From: Holophagae bacterium
GTDB lineage: Bacteria; Acidobacteriota; Holophagae; Acanthopleuribacterales; Acanthopleuribacteraceae
Reading direction: 5' to 3'
Assembly: GCA_029263455.1 (NCBI GenBank)
Contig: JAJCXM010000035.1
Span: 124,001-188,000 of the forward strand
Length of the DNA: 64,000 nucleotides
The position numbers and the translations under genes are program-made. Position 1 is the stretch's first letter; the number at the start of each line of letters is the position of its first letter. Below are positions 8,085 through 17,607 of the stretch, piece after piece. Under the pieces are notes generated by a model. The model was not told the origin of the DNA and did no database searches. It worked only from the letters and a program-made list of their open reading frames with translations.

Positions 8085-11000
8085 ATGAAATATTTATTAA
8101 TGCTTGGCTTTACGTTCGCAATAGCCCAAACCGGAATCATAAGCCATCCTGAATTTGATCCATTCACGACGGACGTACAACCTGTCCTTTTTCTTGCCAG
8201 CTCGAGCGACGTTGAATGGACCACCTCCGACGGTCAAACGGCTACTGGCATCACCTTCCTTTTCGAAGCGCCCGGCAGTGGCAGATTCCGAATCAAAGCG
8301 ACATTAAACGGCGTCACCGAGGACCGATTTGTTTATGTGCAATCAACCGACCCATCTCGTGCCATTTCCTGGCCACGCATTCAGGGTTTCTCGCGTTCAC
8401 TAACGACGGTTAATCCAGGCCAGGAAACCATCATTCGACCGGTTATTAGCGATCAAGACTCGTTTGGACCATGGGCCGTACATTGGTTTTATCTTAAGGA
8501 CGGTCAACCACGACGCCTGACCGCCGATGAACTGCGATTTCGATCAACACAAGAATCACCTGAAGGTATTCCTATCTATGCGGTAGTGGCTGATAATGAC
8601 GGTAACTTTTCCCCGCACAGCTCAACGGAGGTTTTTGTACTTGAAGGCAACTTACCGCCCACATCTCGAGTCATCGAGCCCAAATACATTCAAGGTTTTG
8701 CAACGGTTGGTGAACCTATCCGCTTCTTCGCAGACGCTATCGATCCCGAAGGGGATGTGGTCAGTTACACTTGGCGTGAAATTCAGTCCGGCGACGAGTA
8801 TTCAGGCAATCCCGTTGATGTGACTTTCGATAGCGAAGGTCTCAGAGTATTTCAACTTCGTGCCGTCGATTCAGGTGGTCACATTGACCCATCATTTCCT
8901 CAGTTCAACGTAAACGTTTACGCACAGGAACAAGTACCCACAACCATCATTTCGCTGCCTTTACAGAATCAGCGCCTTGATGTGGGCGACTCCGTCGTAC
9001 TGGGTGGACAGTCTTTCCATCCCAGCGGCGCGAACCTCGATGTCGCCTGGCGGATCTTGAGAAACGATCAACTATTGGAGACACGAGCGGGTCAAGGACC
9101 CCATCGCGTTTTCGTCAATCAGACAGGGATCTATCAAATCCAGCTTGATGCGGTCGGTTTTCCGGCCACACGGTCCAGTAGCAATACACGTTTCTTAGCT
9201 GTCCACGAGCCCAAGACGAACAAGCCACCCGAATTCACCCACACGAATATCGGCACGACACTACTTGTCGCCAATCAGTCCACTCAGACCCTGTCCCTGA
9301 GCGCCAATGATCCTGAGGGCGACGAGATCACCTATGAGTGGTTCTCGGAAGGTGTACGGCTTGCTGGAACCACATCGACCCAAACAATAAATTTCGATTT
9401 TCCTGAAGATGCTTTTCAAGGTGGTCTTGCACGCTTAAATTTTGCCGCATTCGCTCGCGACAGTTCAGGTAACTACACGAAAACACCCGGCGGCATTTTT
9501 GTGACGGTTTATGAAGATCGAATGCCGCCATCAGCAAACATTAGTGGTTTCGATAGCCTGTCGACCATCCGTATTGAGCGGGGCAGCTTGTTTAACCTAT
9601 TCACTGAACTGGAAAACGCAGAAGGATTGGACCTCAACTTCTTCTGGAGCATCACTCGTGACAGAGACTCGTTCTTCTTTAGCGATCAACGCGAGCCGGG
9701 CCAAATTCGTTTCGACGAAGCCGGTGTGTACTTTGTCTCACTTTTCCTCAACACCTCTGATTTCAGTCTAGCCACCGCATTTGTGCCATCAATTTGGCTG
9801 CACGTTTATGAGCCCGACCAAACACCCGATACCTTGATCACACGACCCTTGGAGTCCGCACTCTTTATCGAATCAGGCACCACCGTGCAATTTGATGGAG
9901 TGGTCCGCGAACCAGCATTTGTCGACTCAGATTCACCTATCTCAACATTCGATCAAGTCATTAATCGGCTCTCGTGGGTGATCGACGGACCCAGTGGACA
10001 AGTCGTGATTGAAAGCGACGAATTAGTCAATTACTGCTTCGACCAGGAAGGCAGTTACACGGTCAAACTAGAAACCATCAATTCACTGGGCCTCGTTGAT
10101 GCGAATCCCGACTCGTTGACAATCACGGTACTTGGCGTACGAAGCGATAGTTCTTTAGAGCCCAACGACACACGCGAGCAAGCTGCAACCATCGTGGCAG
10201 GCAACTACAGCCAACTGAGTCTTGATGATAACGACCCGGTCGACTGGTACCGCTTCTTCTTAACCGAGACCGGCGCAACCATTGAACTAACGTTTGATTT
10301 ACTAGCGAGCGCGACAGACGGGAAAGTTGAAGTATATGCGGGCGACACACTATTGCAAGTCAGTCCACTCCGCGCCGGTCGTCTAAATCCATTTATTTTT
10401 AATGGGAGCCACGCTGGCCAATACGACATGAAAGTTAGCTTGAATGACGCGAACAAGGGTCCAGGCAGCCTCAACTTTGGCGTGGGAATAACCACGGCTA
10501 ATCCTCGACTAATCTTCCCTTATCCAAAATACGACGTCGTTGACACAACCTCATTAACCGTCGTTAATCCATTCTCAGAGCCTGCCGTGGTTGTTTTTGA
10601 AGCGCGCAACAAAGTAGGACAAACATTAAGTGAAGTGACGGTCACGCTCGAGCCCTTCGCGCGAACGGAGCGTTCAATAGAGCAGCTATTTCCCCAACTT
10701 AATGTGCTCGATCTGGATTGGGTACGGGTGAGATCTAATCGTAGCGTCATCGGCATGGGACTCACCCTAGCCCGCGACCAGAAGACCGCTATCGCCGAAC
10801 CGGCCATCATCGGGAACCTAAACGAGTTAGTCATTCCACACATCGCACAAAACACAGAGCAATGGTACACAAAGGCCGCTGTGATCAATAACAGTTCAGT
10901 GAGTGCTTCGGCACTTTTCAATTCTGTGGCCGGTGATTGGTCTGTCAATTCGATTACTGACCCTTATGCGCACGATCTCTTTGATTTTGTGCAGTTTCTG

Positions 11001-11813
11001 GGTGGATCTTTACCGGCCGGCACGGAGTGGGGACGATTCCTGGAATCCGCCGCAAATCCAGCTATGGCTGGCATGGAAATATTTGGGAAGCGTGACGGCA
11101 ACCTGCAAGTGGCAGGCCTAAACCTGACATCTGACAAACTCAAGAACCCTAACTTCTTCTATATCAAAAAGAACATCATATTCCCACACGTAGCAGCCGA
11201 CACAGTTAACTTTTGGACCGGGATCGCGTTCGTAAACACCGAGAACAGCCCTGTTTCAGCCACATTACGAGCTTATGACGCATCAGGTAATGTCCTTGCA
11301 GAGGAACCCATCATCATCGAGGGAACCGGCAAACGTGTCGGTCTCGCATACCAACTCTTCCCGACGCTCAATGAAAATACGGCCATTAGTTGGGTCCACC
11401 TGGAAACGGACGGATCGATTACCGGTTACGAGTTGTTTGGCAGTAACGATGGCACCAACCGTCGTTTGGCCGGGCTACAAGCAGTAACAGGTGGAGGGAC
11501 CTCGCTGGTCTTCCCCAAAATCTGGGTTGAATCGGGTATTTACTGGACAGGCCTTGCAGCGGTTAATCTGTCACAGAGCGAAAACGCCGTATTAACCTAC
11601 ACGGCTTACGCAGATGATGGCAGCGTTCGAGGAAGCGTTGAGAGGACAATAGGTCCGTTACAAAAAGATGTGGCTCTAGCTGAATCCTTGTTTGATGGCG
11701 TCCTGCCTTATGGCACCACGTGGATCAAAGTCAACGCCACGCAACCCATTGCGGCCTTTGAGTTGGTAGGCGATATTCAAGGAGAATTCTTAGCTGGACT
11801 GATTGCTCAATAG
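8085..11813 (+). CDS. Large exported protein with Ig/PKD-like repeats, PPC domain and C-terminal tandem repeats
   Basis: A 1242-residue secreted or surface protein with an N-terminal signal peptide (M-K-Y-L-L-M-L-G-F-T-F-A-I-A). Residues about 100-680 hold a series of PKD/Ig-like beta sandwiches, recognisable by D-P-E-G-D-x-(V/I)-x-Y-x-W and by strands ending in V-x-V-Y-E before proline-rich links. About 691-790 is a bacterial pre-peptidase C-terminal (PPC) domain (E-P-N-D-T ... D-D-N-D-P-V-D-W-Y-R-F). From about 809 four units of 100-115 residues follow (starts near 809, 915, 1031, 1141). Each begins with (I/V)-F-P-like strands, has W-x-T-G-x-A-x-x-N, and ends with W-(V/I)-x-V ... A-G-L. AAGG 6 bases before the ATG. 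Probably adhesive or structural; no catalytic motif is seen. Confidence 0.85.
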   Translation: MKYLLMLGFTFAIAQTGIISHPEFDPFTTDVQPVLFLASSSDVEWTTSDGQTATGITFLFEAPGSGRFRIKATLNGVTEDRFVYVQSTDPSRAISWPRIQGFSRSLTTVNPGQETIIRPVISDQDSFGPWAVHWFYLKDGQPRRLTADELRFRSTQESPEGIPIYAVVADNDGNFSPHSSTEVFVLEGNLPPTSRVIEPKYIQGFATVGEPIRFFADAIDPEGDVVSYTWREIQSGDEYSGNPVDVTFDSEGLRVFQLRAVDSGGHIDPSFPQFNVNVYAQEQVPTTIISLPLQNQRLDVGDSVVLGGQSFHPSGANLDVAWRILRNDQLLETRAGQGPHRVFVNQTGIYQIQLDAVGFPATRSSSNTRFLAVHEPKTNKPPEFTHTNIGTTLLVANQSTQTLSLSANDPEGDEITYEWFSEGVRLAGTTSTQTINFDFPEDAFQGGLARLNFAAFARDSSGNYTKTPGGIFVTVYEDRMPPSANISGFDSLSTIRIERGSLFNLFTELENAEGLDLNFFWSITRDRDSFFFSDQREPGQIRFDEAGVYFVSLFLNTSDFSLATAFVPSIWLHVYEPDQTPDTLITRPLESALFIESGTTVQFDGVVREPAFVDSDSPISTFDQVINRLSWVIDGPSGQVVIESDELVNYCFDQEGSYTVKLETINSLGLVDANPDSLTITVLGVRSDSSLEPNDTREQAATIVAGNYSQLSLDDNDPVDWYRFFLTETGATIELTFDLLASATDGKVEVYAGDTLLQVSPLRAGRLNPFIFNGSHAGQYDMKVSLNDANKGPGSLNFGVGITTANPRLIFPYPKYDVVDTTSLTVVNPFSEPAVVVFEARNKVGQTLSEVTVTLEPFARTERSIEQLFPQLNVLDLDWVRVRSNRSVIGMGLTLARDQKTAIAEPAIIGNLNELVIPHIAQNTEQWYTKAAVINNSSVSASALFNSVAGDWSVNSITDPYAHDLFDFVQFLGGSLPAGTEWGRFLESAANPAMAGMEIFGKRDGNLQVAGLNLTSDKLKNPNFFYIKKNIIFPHVAADTVNFWTGIAFVNTENSPVSATLRAYDASGNVLAEEPIIIEGTGKRVGLAYQLFPTLNENTAISWVHLETDGSITGYELFGSNDGTNRRLAGLQAVTGGGTSLVFPKIWVESGIYWTGLAAVNLSQSENAVLTYTAYADDGSVRGSVERTIGPLQKDVALAESLFDGVLPYGTTWIKVNATQPIAAFELVGDIQGEFLAGLIAQ

Positions 11814-11905
11814 TCGAAGACAATAAAAAACCGTTACGCTTGATCGGTGGCGATACTCAACCCTAGCCAACATTGTTTCGTATAAAGAAACGGGAGGCGC
11901 ATAGG

Positions 11906-14173
11906 GTGCAGGCAAAATCAGGAACCGTTTCGTTTGATCGCTGGACATTTGACAAGCGATCCGGTGATCTTAGCTATAACGGCGAAAAGGTCGAAACCCT
12001 GAGGCCTAAGACCGCTCTGTTGTTGCACATTCTTCTTTTACAGCCACATGCTATTTTGAGCCAAGATGAGCTATTGAAAAGTGTCTGGCCGGAAACAACC
12101 GTCAGTTCAAATGTCTTGTTACAAAGTATTCGGGAGCTGCGCTCGGCACTAGGGGACGATGCCAAACATCCTCAATACATCAAAACACATGCTAAACGCG
12201 GATACGAATGGCTGATGTCGGCAACCCAGCCACAGGGTGCGATATTCAAAAGGTCAAAGGCATGGCTGCTGGCCATACCCATACTGGCGTCGATTTTACT
12301 CTTCGCCCTATCTCGCCACCAAGAACCGACGCCAGAACCACCATCAAGCGCTGGCGACGTTGCGGTTCTTCCGTTTATTAACGATACGGGCGATCCTGAC
12401 TATCAATGGGTTGAGCACGGATTACGTGACATGGTTTCAACAGCCGTTGACCATGCCTTGCACGTTAACGCCCTACCCGGCTATGCCATCGAGTCAAAGT
12501 GGGTTGATCTACGATCGCTTAAGAGCTCACTAGTTCAAGGCAAGCTAGAGGGTTTAAGGACAGACTTGGGCGTGTCTTATGTCGTATTTGTTCGGGTAAG
12601 TGAAGCAATCCCTTTTCAATTCCACATTATTGTGGCCAGCGAGATAGGGCTGCGCTACGACGAACTTGTGGTTGCAGATTTTAGTGAAGTTGTGCCGGTC
12701 ATCATTCAGCATCTGGCGCCCTTAATAGGTGAAAACACAGCTGAGATCGACCTGCGTCATCTTGGTGTCTCAGTAAATCCAGAAGCTAACGAAGCCTTTG
12801 CTAGAGGTATTCAATCACTTCGAACGGAGGGTGCATCACAAGCTATTCATTATTTCGAACGAGCCAACATATTTGACTCCGAATATCAGTGGCCGCGAGT
12901 CTATGCCGCTATGGCATGGGCCCAACTTGGTCACGGTGTTCAAGCAGAGAAAGCATTTGAAACTGTGTATCGAGAGACTTCTTGGACCGAACCCAATGTG
13001 AGCGCCTTTTGTTTGACGCAATGGGCGGCCCTAGATATTCAGTATGGAGACATCAAACGCGCCGAAACCCACATTGATGAAGCCATCGCTATTTCTAGGG
13101 CTTATGAGTTTCGTTTCGGGCTGGCGCAGGCATTGCTCAAGAAAGGCTATTTATTAACGCTTTCAGGTCATTGGACCCTTGCACAAGCAATTTACGAAGA
13201 AGCGCTGGGCATTAGTCGTGACCTTAAAGACCCAAATACCGAAGCGGCTTCGTTATTGAGTATGGCGTCAAATTATCAATCGATTGAAGCCTTCCAAGGC
13301 CACGAGGACCATTTCATGCGCGCTATCAATTTTTACCGCATAAGTGGTAACAAGCGTGATTTGGCCAGCGCCTACTTCATGTATGGTCTATTGATGCCCG
13401 CCGATCGCGCCGAAGAACGCGCCAACCTCCTCGATAGAGCCCAAAAGGAATATGCAAACCTGTCCGATCCAATGGGAATGGCAACCGTGGATCTAGCGCG
13501 CGGAGTACAAGCCATTCAAGCGAATGAGAGCGAACTTGCCGCTGGCTATTTCTCTTGTTCGTATCAAACCAGCATCGATTACGAAACTGCGCTGTTCACC
13601 GCCGAAACCAACAGATTAAGCGGCTGGGCGAAAGGCGTGCACGGCGTGCGATCAGGTAGTCCCGCTATGATTTTTCAAGCCAAGACACAAATAGATTCGG
13701 CACTTGATGAATTCCGATTCATCGGTGTGCCCATTGGCGTGGCGGCGGCTCAATTCTTCCTCGCCATTCTTGATTTCGAATTGGGTAACTTTGATGCAGC
13801 GATCGTTTTACTGACTCAAGCGAGGCTCACCTTTGAAGCTGCTGGTATGGGTCGTGTCATGGCTTATTCAGACTTGCAAATAGGTGAAATTCATATGCGT
13901 AAGCGCAATTGGGCGCAGGCTTTCTCTTCGCTTGAGAAGGCTAACCAATATTTCAATTTCACAGATGGTCGTACTTTAGAGTTGATGGCCCGCTGTCAGT
14001 TTGAACAACAACACTTTCAACGTGCCGTTGACCTTCAGTTGCAGGCTGCTGCCGGCAAACCGTCCGACTCTTGGTCATTTCGCGAAAATCGTCTCACACA
14101 CTATCAGGATGCGCAGGCCGGTCGCGTCGTCCCGGATCTCGGTCATGAACCCAGCTATGTTGCATCGATGTAG
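11906..14173 (+). CDS. Membrane-bound winged-helix (ToxR/CadC-like) regulator with TPR domain
   Basis: Predicted one-component transmembrane transcription factor. Read from the GTG at 11906 (GGGAGG 8 bases upstream) it has 755 residues. Residues about 4-95 are an OmpR/PhoB-type winged helix (L-R-P-K-T-A-L-L-L ... S-Q-D-E-L-L-K-S-V-W-P ... V-x-T-H-A-K-R-G-Y-E-W). One membrane span lies at about 118-135. Next is a domain starting D-V-A-V-L-P-F-I-N-D-T-G, common in such regulators, then TPR repeats to the end. There is no catalytic domain. It sits between two exported-protein genes in the same direction, which are natural candidates for its control. The upstream TTG at 11873 lacks an RBS. Confidence 0.88.
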   Translation: MQAKSGTVSFDRWTFDKRSGDLSYNGEKVETLRPKTALLLHILLLQPHAILSQDELLKSVWPETTVSSNVLLQSIRELRSALGDDAKHPQYIKTHAKRGYEWLMSATQPQGAIFKRSKAWLLAIPILASILLFALSRHQEPTPEPPSSAGDVAVLPFINDTGDPDYQWVEHGLRDMVSTAVDHALHVNALPGYAIESKWVDLRSLKSSLVQGKLEGLRTDLGVSYVVFVRVSEAIPFQFHIIVASEIGLRYDELVVADFSEVVPVIIQHLAPLIGENTAEIDLRHLGVSVNPEANEAFARGIQSLRTEGASQAIHYFERANIFDSEYQWPRVYAAMAWAQLGHGVQAEKAFETVYRETSWTEPNVSAFCLTQWAALDIQYGDIKRAETHIDEAIAISRAYEFRFGLAQALLKKGYLLTLSGHWTLAQAIYEEALGISRDLKDPNTEAASLLSMASNYQSIEAFQGHEDHFMRAINFYRISGNKRDLASAYFMYGLLMPADRAEERANLLDRAQKEYANLSDPMGMATVDLARGVQAIQANESELAAGYFSCSYQTSIDYETALFTAETNRLSGWAKGVHGVRSGSPAMIFQAKTQIDSALDEFRFIGVPIGVAAAQFFLAILDFELGNFDAAIVLLTQARLTFEAAGMGRVMAYSDLQIGEIHMRKRNWAQAFSSLEKANQYFNFTDGRTLELMARCQFEQQHFQRAVDLQLQAAAGKPSDSWSFRENRLTHYQDAQAGRVVPDLGHEPSYVASM

Positions 14174-14272
14174 GTCTTTCAGCTTTTTTTCATCGCAATT
14201 TATCGAGCCTTTCACAACACCTCACTTCCTGATGACGTAACCAGCATCATCCAAAATCTGAGGAGGCTCATA

Positions 14273-15439
14273 ATGAAACATTTGTTTATGTCCGTGATGG
14301 TGATGTTGTCAGTCCATGCATTGGCATCTGATCACGTAATCAAATTTGTACAAGACCTGCGCGTCGGACCCACATCCGAAGATCCAGTGTTCGATTGGGT
14401 TGGGCCCAACGTGTCCGTTACCGCTGATAGTGAAGGTCATATCTATGTGACAGACCCGAAAGAGAATCGCATCATCCAGCTCGACCCAATCGGGAAATTC
14501 GTGCGCCAGATTGGAGGGCCAGGACAAGGTCCGGGTGAGTTCCAGTTCTTAGTCTCAACCCATATCCTCGCCGACGGTACAGCAATGGTATTTGAGAATC
14601 AACAAGCGACCAACATATTCAATAGCTTTGGTCCTGGCTTCCAGTATCGCGACAAAATAGTACGTCAGGATCTCAGCCTAATGATGCAGAACATCAGTTA
14701 CGCGCCCAATGGCAAGATGCTTGGCGGTGCGGCTGCTGCTTTGGATCAATCCGACAATTCACTGATTACAAAATCATTTGTTGCCGACGAGAATTTCAAA
14801 ATAATCAAAGAATGGGAACTTGACAAGTCGCCTGCATTCGATCCAGCCAAGATCAGTGATCGTGCTTATTGGGTCAAGTTCCTGGCTAGTCGGTTCAAGA
14901 TATTCGCTAATGGTAAGACAGGCTATGTCACCTTTGATGAAGAGAATCGCGTCTACACGGCTATGGCCAACCGCTATGAGATCCAGTGTTGGAATAGAGA
15001 TATGAGTGCCTTTAGAAGCTTCAATCACAAATACAAACCCATACCGCGAACACAGCAAGAAATCGACGCAACCGTTGCTCCGGTCCATGAGGCCATTGTG
15101 GCGGCTTTACCCGCTCAACTTCAATCATTGGTCAATAACGAAGTCGTCCGTGAAGCGATCGAAATGGCTGAATTTGCGCCGGTACAGAATCCGATTAACG
15201 GCCTAAGGGCAAGTAACGATGGCAAAATTGCTGTCTTCCATGAGTTGAGTTACGCAAAGAATTTGGCTTTCATTGATTTCTTCACCACTCAAGGTGATTA
15301 TATCGGCTCGTACGCTCATCCAAACGTAGGGGCGGCGAACATGTTCTTAGCTGACGGCTATGCCTACATGGTCGAAAGCAATGACCAAGATGATAAAGAA
15401 GTTGTCCGCTACCGTATCGAGTTCACGCCAGAGTCCTAG
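14273..15439 (+). CDS. Exported 6-bladed beta-propeller (NHL-type) protein
   Basis: 388-residue exported protein with a signal peptide ending in H-A-L-A-S. The first blade pair is typical of the 6-bladed beta-propeller/NHL group: I-Y-V-T-D-P-K-E-N-R-I-I-Q-L-D, then G-K-F-V-R-Q-I-G-G-x-G-Q-G-P-G-E-F. Such proteins usually bind ligands or partners in the periplasm or on the surface; no enzyme motif is seen. Strong Shine-Dalgarno (GAGGAGG). The gene follows the membrane-bound regulator by 99 bases and ends at a hairpin. Confidence 0.85.
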   Translation: MKHLFMSVMVMLSVHALASDHVIKFVQDLRVGPTSEDPVFDWVGPNVSVTADSEGHIYVTDPKENRIIQLDPIGKFVRQIGGPGQGPGEFQFLVSTHILADGTAMVFENQQATNIFNSFGPGFQYRDKIVRQDLSLMMQNISYAPNGKMLGGAAAALDQSDNSLITKSFVADENFKIIKEWELDKSPAFDPAKISDRAYWVKFLASRFKIFANGKTGYVTFDEENRVYTAMANRYEIQCWNRDMSAFRSFNHKYKPIPRTQQEIDATVAPVHEAIVAALPAQLQSLVNNEVVREAIEMAEFAPVQNPINGLRASNDGKIAVFHELSYAKNLAFIDFFTTQGDYIGSYAHPNVGAANMFLADGYAYMVESNDQDDKEVVRYRIEFTPES

Positions 15440-15448
15440 TCCTACAAC

Positions 15449-15480
15449 GGAGCCGCTAACGCGGCTCCTCCTCTAATTAA
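15449..15480 (+). terminator. Hairpin terminator in a convergent intergenic region
   Basis: Perfect 8-bp stem GGAGCCGC-TAAC-GCGGCTCC (15449-15468) ten bases after the propeller gene's stop, followed by a T-poor TCCTCTAATTAA. The stem is convincing and the tail weak, so it could work in both directions between the convergent genes. Confidence 0.55.
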
Positions 15481-15527
15481 TCCGTCTGTCTGGGCAGGCA
15501 GATACCAAAAACAAGACAGTTAATTAG
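15473..15527. repeat. Nested inverted repeat between convergent genes
   Basis: CTAATTAA (15473-15480) and TTAATTAG (15520-15527) are perfect 8-bp arms. Inside them CTGTCT/AGACAG can extend the stem, and CTGTCTG-GG-CAGGCAG can form a smaller imperfect hairpin. The right arm includes the stop codon of the CocE-type hydrolase gene. Confidence 0.4.
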
Positions 15528-17385
15528 AATCACGCAGCACTCCAATCTCGATCCGGCTGGCATGGTCAGCGCTGTGGTAGACCTTGTGGGTTGCACTAAC
15601 AAAGTCCTGCTCTGTAGCCAGGTTAATATTTTCGACAAAACGCTGCGGGTTGCGGTCAAACAATGGGAACCATGAACTCTGGATCTGGACCATGACTCGA
15701 TGACCTTTTTTGAAGCGATGCAGAATGTCTTGCAGCTCAAACTTGACCCGAGTGACTTCACCAGGCTTAAAAGGAATGGGATTGCTATAGGAGTCGCGAT
15801 AGCGACCACGAAAAATGTCACCGCGAACCATTTGCTGCATTCCACCGCGAATGTAATCTTCTGATTCAGCTGGCACGCCTTCAATTACATCCGGGTACTG
15901 GTCAATCAATTTCACCACCCAATCAGCATCTGACTCTGAAGTTGAAACCCACAGATCGACCATCATCGGTCCTGCAATGGTTAGATCTTCCGTAAGCACA
16001 TCGCTTTCAAAAACAAGTACATCGGGGCGTTGTGAAGCAAATCTCTGATCTTCCGTCATGTAGGTCTTTTCCCACATTGTTGTAATCTTCTTCGTATACG
16101 GGACCGGTTTAGAAGGATCACTTTGGTAGCTTGAATAAGCAGCTTGACGACCGTCAGGTGGGGCCAACTCGATCCGACCATTGGCATGCATGTAAATGGC
16201 CTGTTGCTCCCGTCCTTCAGGCGGCCAGCGATCAAATTCACGCCATCGATTTGAGCCTGTCTCGAACATCATTGCTTCAGGTAATTCAGAGGCCGGCCCA
16301 TCCTGAAGATAATGTTGGAACCACTGAAATTCAATTGCCTGGTAGTCCGGTGAGGTTGCTTCGCCGAACCGCGCGTCACCCAGTTCTGATCCATCCATGC
16401 GGTGCCAACCGCCGTGTGACCAGGGCCCCATGATAATTCGATTATCGGCCTTGGGGTTCTTGGCTTCCACTGATGCATATGTCTTCAAGGGACCATACAG
16501 ATCCTCAGCGTCGAACCAACCGCCAACAACTAAGACCGCTGTCGTAATGTTCTTGAGGTGAGGAATGATGTTGCGGCTCTGCCAGAAGTGGTCATAGTTG
16601 GGATGTGCCATCAATTGGTTCCAGAACTCTATATCATCATTGAAATGCCGTTCGTTGACGTTCTTGAGTGGCCCAAGTTCTAGGAAAAAGTCGTAACCAT
16701 CGGGCGTATTGAATTGAAATCTAGGCGACCATTCCGTCGTAAGCTCAGGCCGATCCACACCAAACACCGAAAAGAAAGCAAAAGTGAGATTAAGTGACAG
16801 CGCTCCATGATGGTGCATATCGTCCCAATACCAATCAGCAATACAGGCTTGAGGTGATACGGCCTTGAGGGCTGGATGGGAATCGATCATGCCTGCTGAT
16901 GAATAAAAGCCCGGATAAGAAATGCCCCACATCCCGACACGACCGTTATTCCCTTCAACATGCTCTAAGAGCCAACTAATGGTGTCATAGGTATCCGTGC
17001 TTTCGTCAATGTCGCGTTGATTCACCTTTTGACTCAAGTGAGGGCGCATATTCACATACGATCCCTCAGACATGAATCGACCTCGAACGTCTTGGAAAAC
17101 AAAGATGTACCCTGCTTCTTCATAAGCAGCTGAAGGACCGAGTCTGGTCTTGAATGCCTCTCCATACGGATTAACCTGGTAAGGCGTTCTTACCATTAAA
17201 ATCGGATGCTTTTTAGATTGATCTTTTGGCGTATAAATCGACGTGAATAACCTAACACCGTCGCGCATCACAACTTGTTCTTCGGATTTGAGATACTGGT
17301 CCTGGATATATTGGGCGCGCACGTCAATATCTGTGTCGGTTAACGAAACACCGAAAAAAAGACCCGCGATCATTAAAGCTACCAC
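15520..17385 (-). CDS. Exported CocE/NonD-family alpha/beta hydrolase (S15-type)
   Basis: 621-residue hydrolase of the X-Pro dipeptidyl-peptidase/cocaine-esterase group, probably acting on acyl esters or amides in the periplasm. An N-terminal hydrophobic signal-like segment covers about 2-15. The nucleophile elbow is G-I-S156-Y-P-G, the oxyanion-side motif is Q-D-V-R-G-R-F (about 98-104), and G-P-W-S-H-G-G-W carries the likely catalytic His. The C-terminal region (about 400-615) is the jelly-roll domain of the family. GTG start with GGGAGGG directly upstream. Substrate unknown. Confidence 0.92.
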   Translation of the reverse strand: MVALMIAGLFFGVSLTDTDIDVRAQYIQDQYLKSEEQVVMRDGVRLFTSIYTPKDQSKKHPILMVRTPYQVNPYGEAFKTRLGPSAAYEEAGYIFVFQDVRGRFMSEGSYVNMRPHLSQKVNQRDIDESTDTYDTISWLLEHVEGNNGRVGMWGISYPGFYSSAGMIDSHPALKAVSPQACIADWYWDDMHHHGALSLNLTFAFFSVFGVDRPELTTEWSPRFQFNTPDGYDFFLELGPLKNVNERHFNDDIEFWNQLMAHPNYDHFWQSRNIIPHLKNITTAVLVVGGWFDAEDLYGPLKTYASVEAKNPKADNRIIMGPWSHGGWHRMDGSELGDARFGEATSPDYQAIEFQWFQHYLQDGPASELPEAMMFETGSNRWREFDRWPPEGREQQAIYMHANGRIELAPPDGRQAAYSSYQSDPSKPVPYTKKITTMWEKTYMTEDQRFASQRPDVLVFESDVLTEDLTIAGPMMVDLWVSTSESDADWVVKLIDQYPDVIEGVPAESEDYIRGGMQQMVRGDIFRGRYRDSYSNPIPFKPGEVTRVKFELQDILHRFKKGHRVMVQIQSSWFPLFDRNPQRFVENINLATEQDFVSATHKVYHSADHASRIEIGVLRDSN

Positions 17386-17607
17386 TTAACCCTCCCGAAA
17401 TTCCAAATAGTGCCCATTGCAAAACGGCGCAAACGCCTCCAATCATAACCAGCGAAGGGGCATCCTGCTAAACATTAAATGAGGGCTAACTCATCAAGCG
17501 TCCAGCTAACCGCTCTAACCTGGGCAGTCAACAGCAAGTGCGTCTGTTCTGATACAGCCCTAATGGCCCTAGCCTTCATTCATCCGCGCAACCGCCAGAA
17601 TTCGTCG

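Noticed and set aside
10520-10948. 142-codon minus-strand ORF
   Set aside because: Antisense to the 1242-aa exported protein; composition fits a shadow frame.
17386-17607. Terminator GGCG-TTTG-CGCC-GTTTT
   Set aside because: The 4-bp stem is too short and lies in front of the hydrolase gene rather than right behind the VWFA gene.
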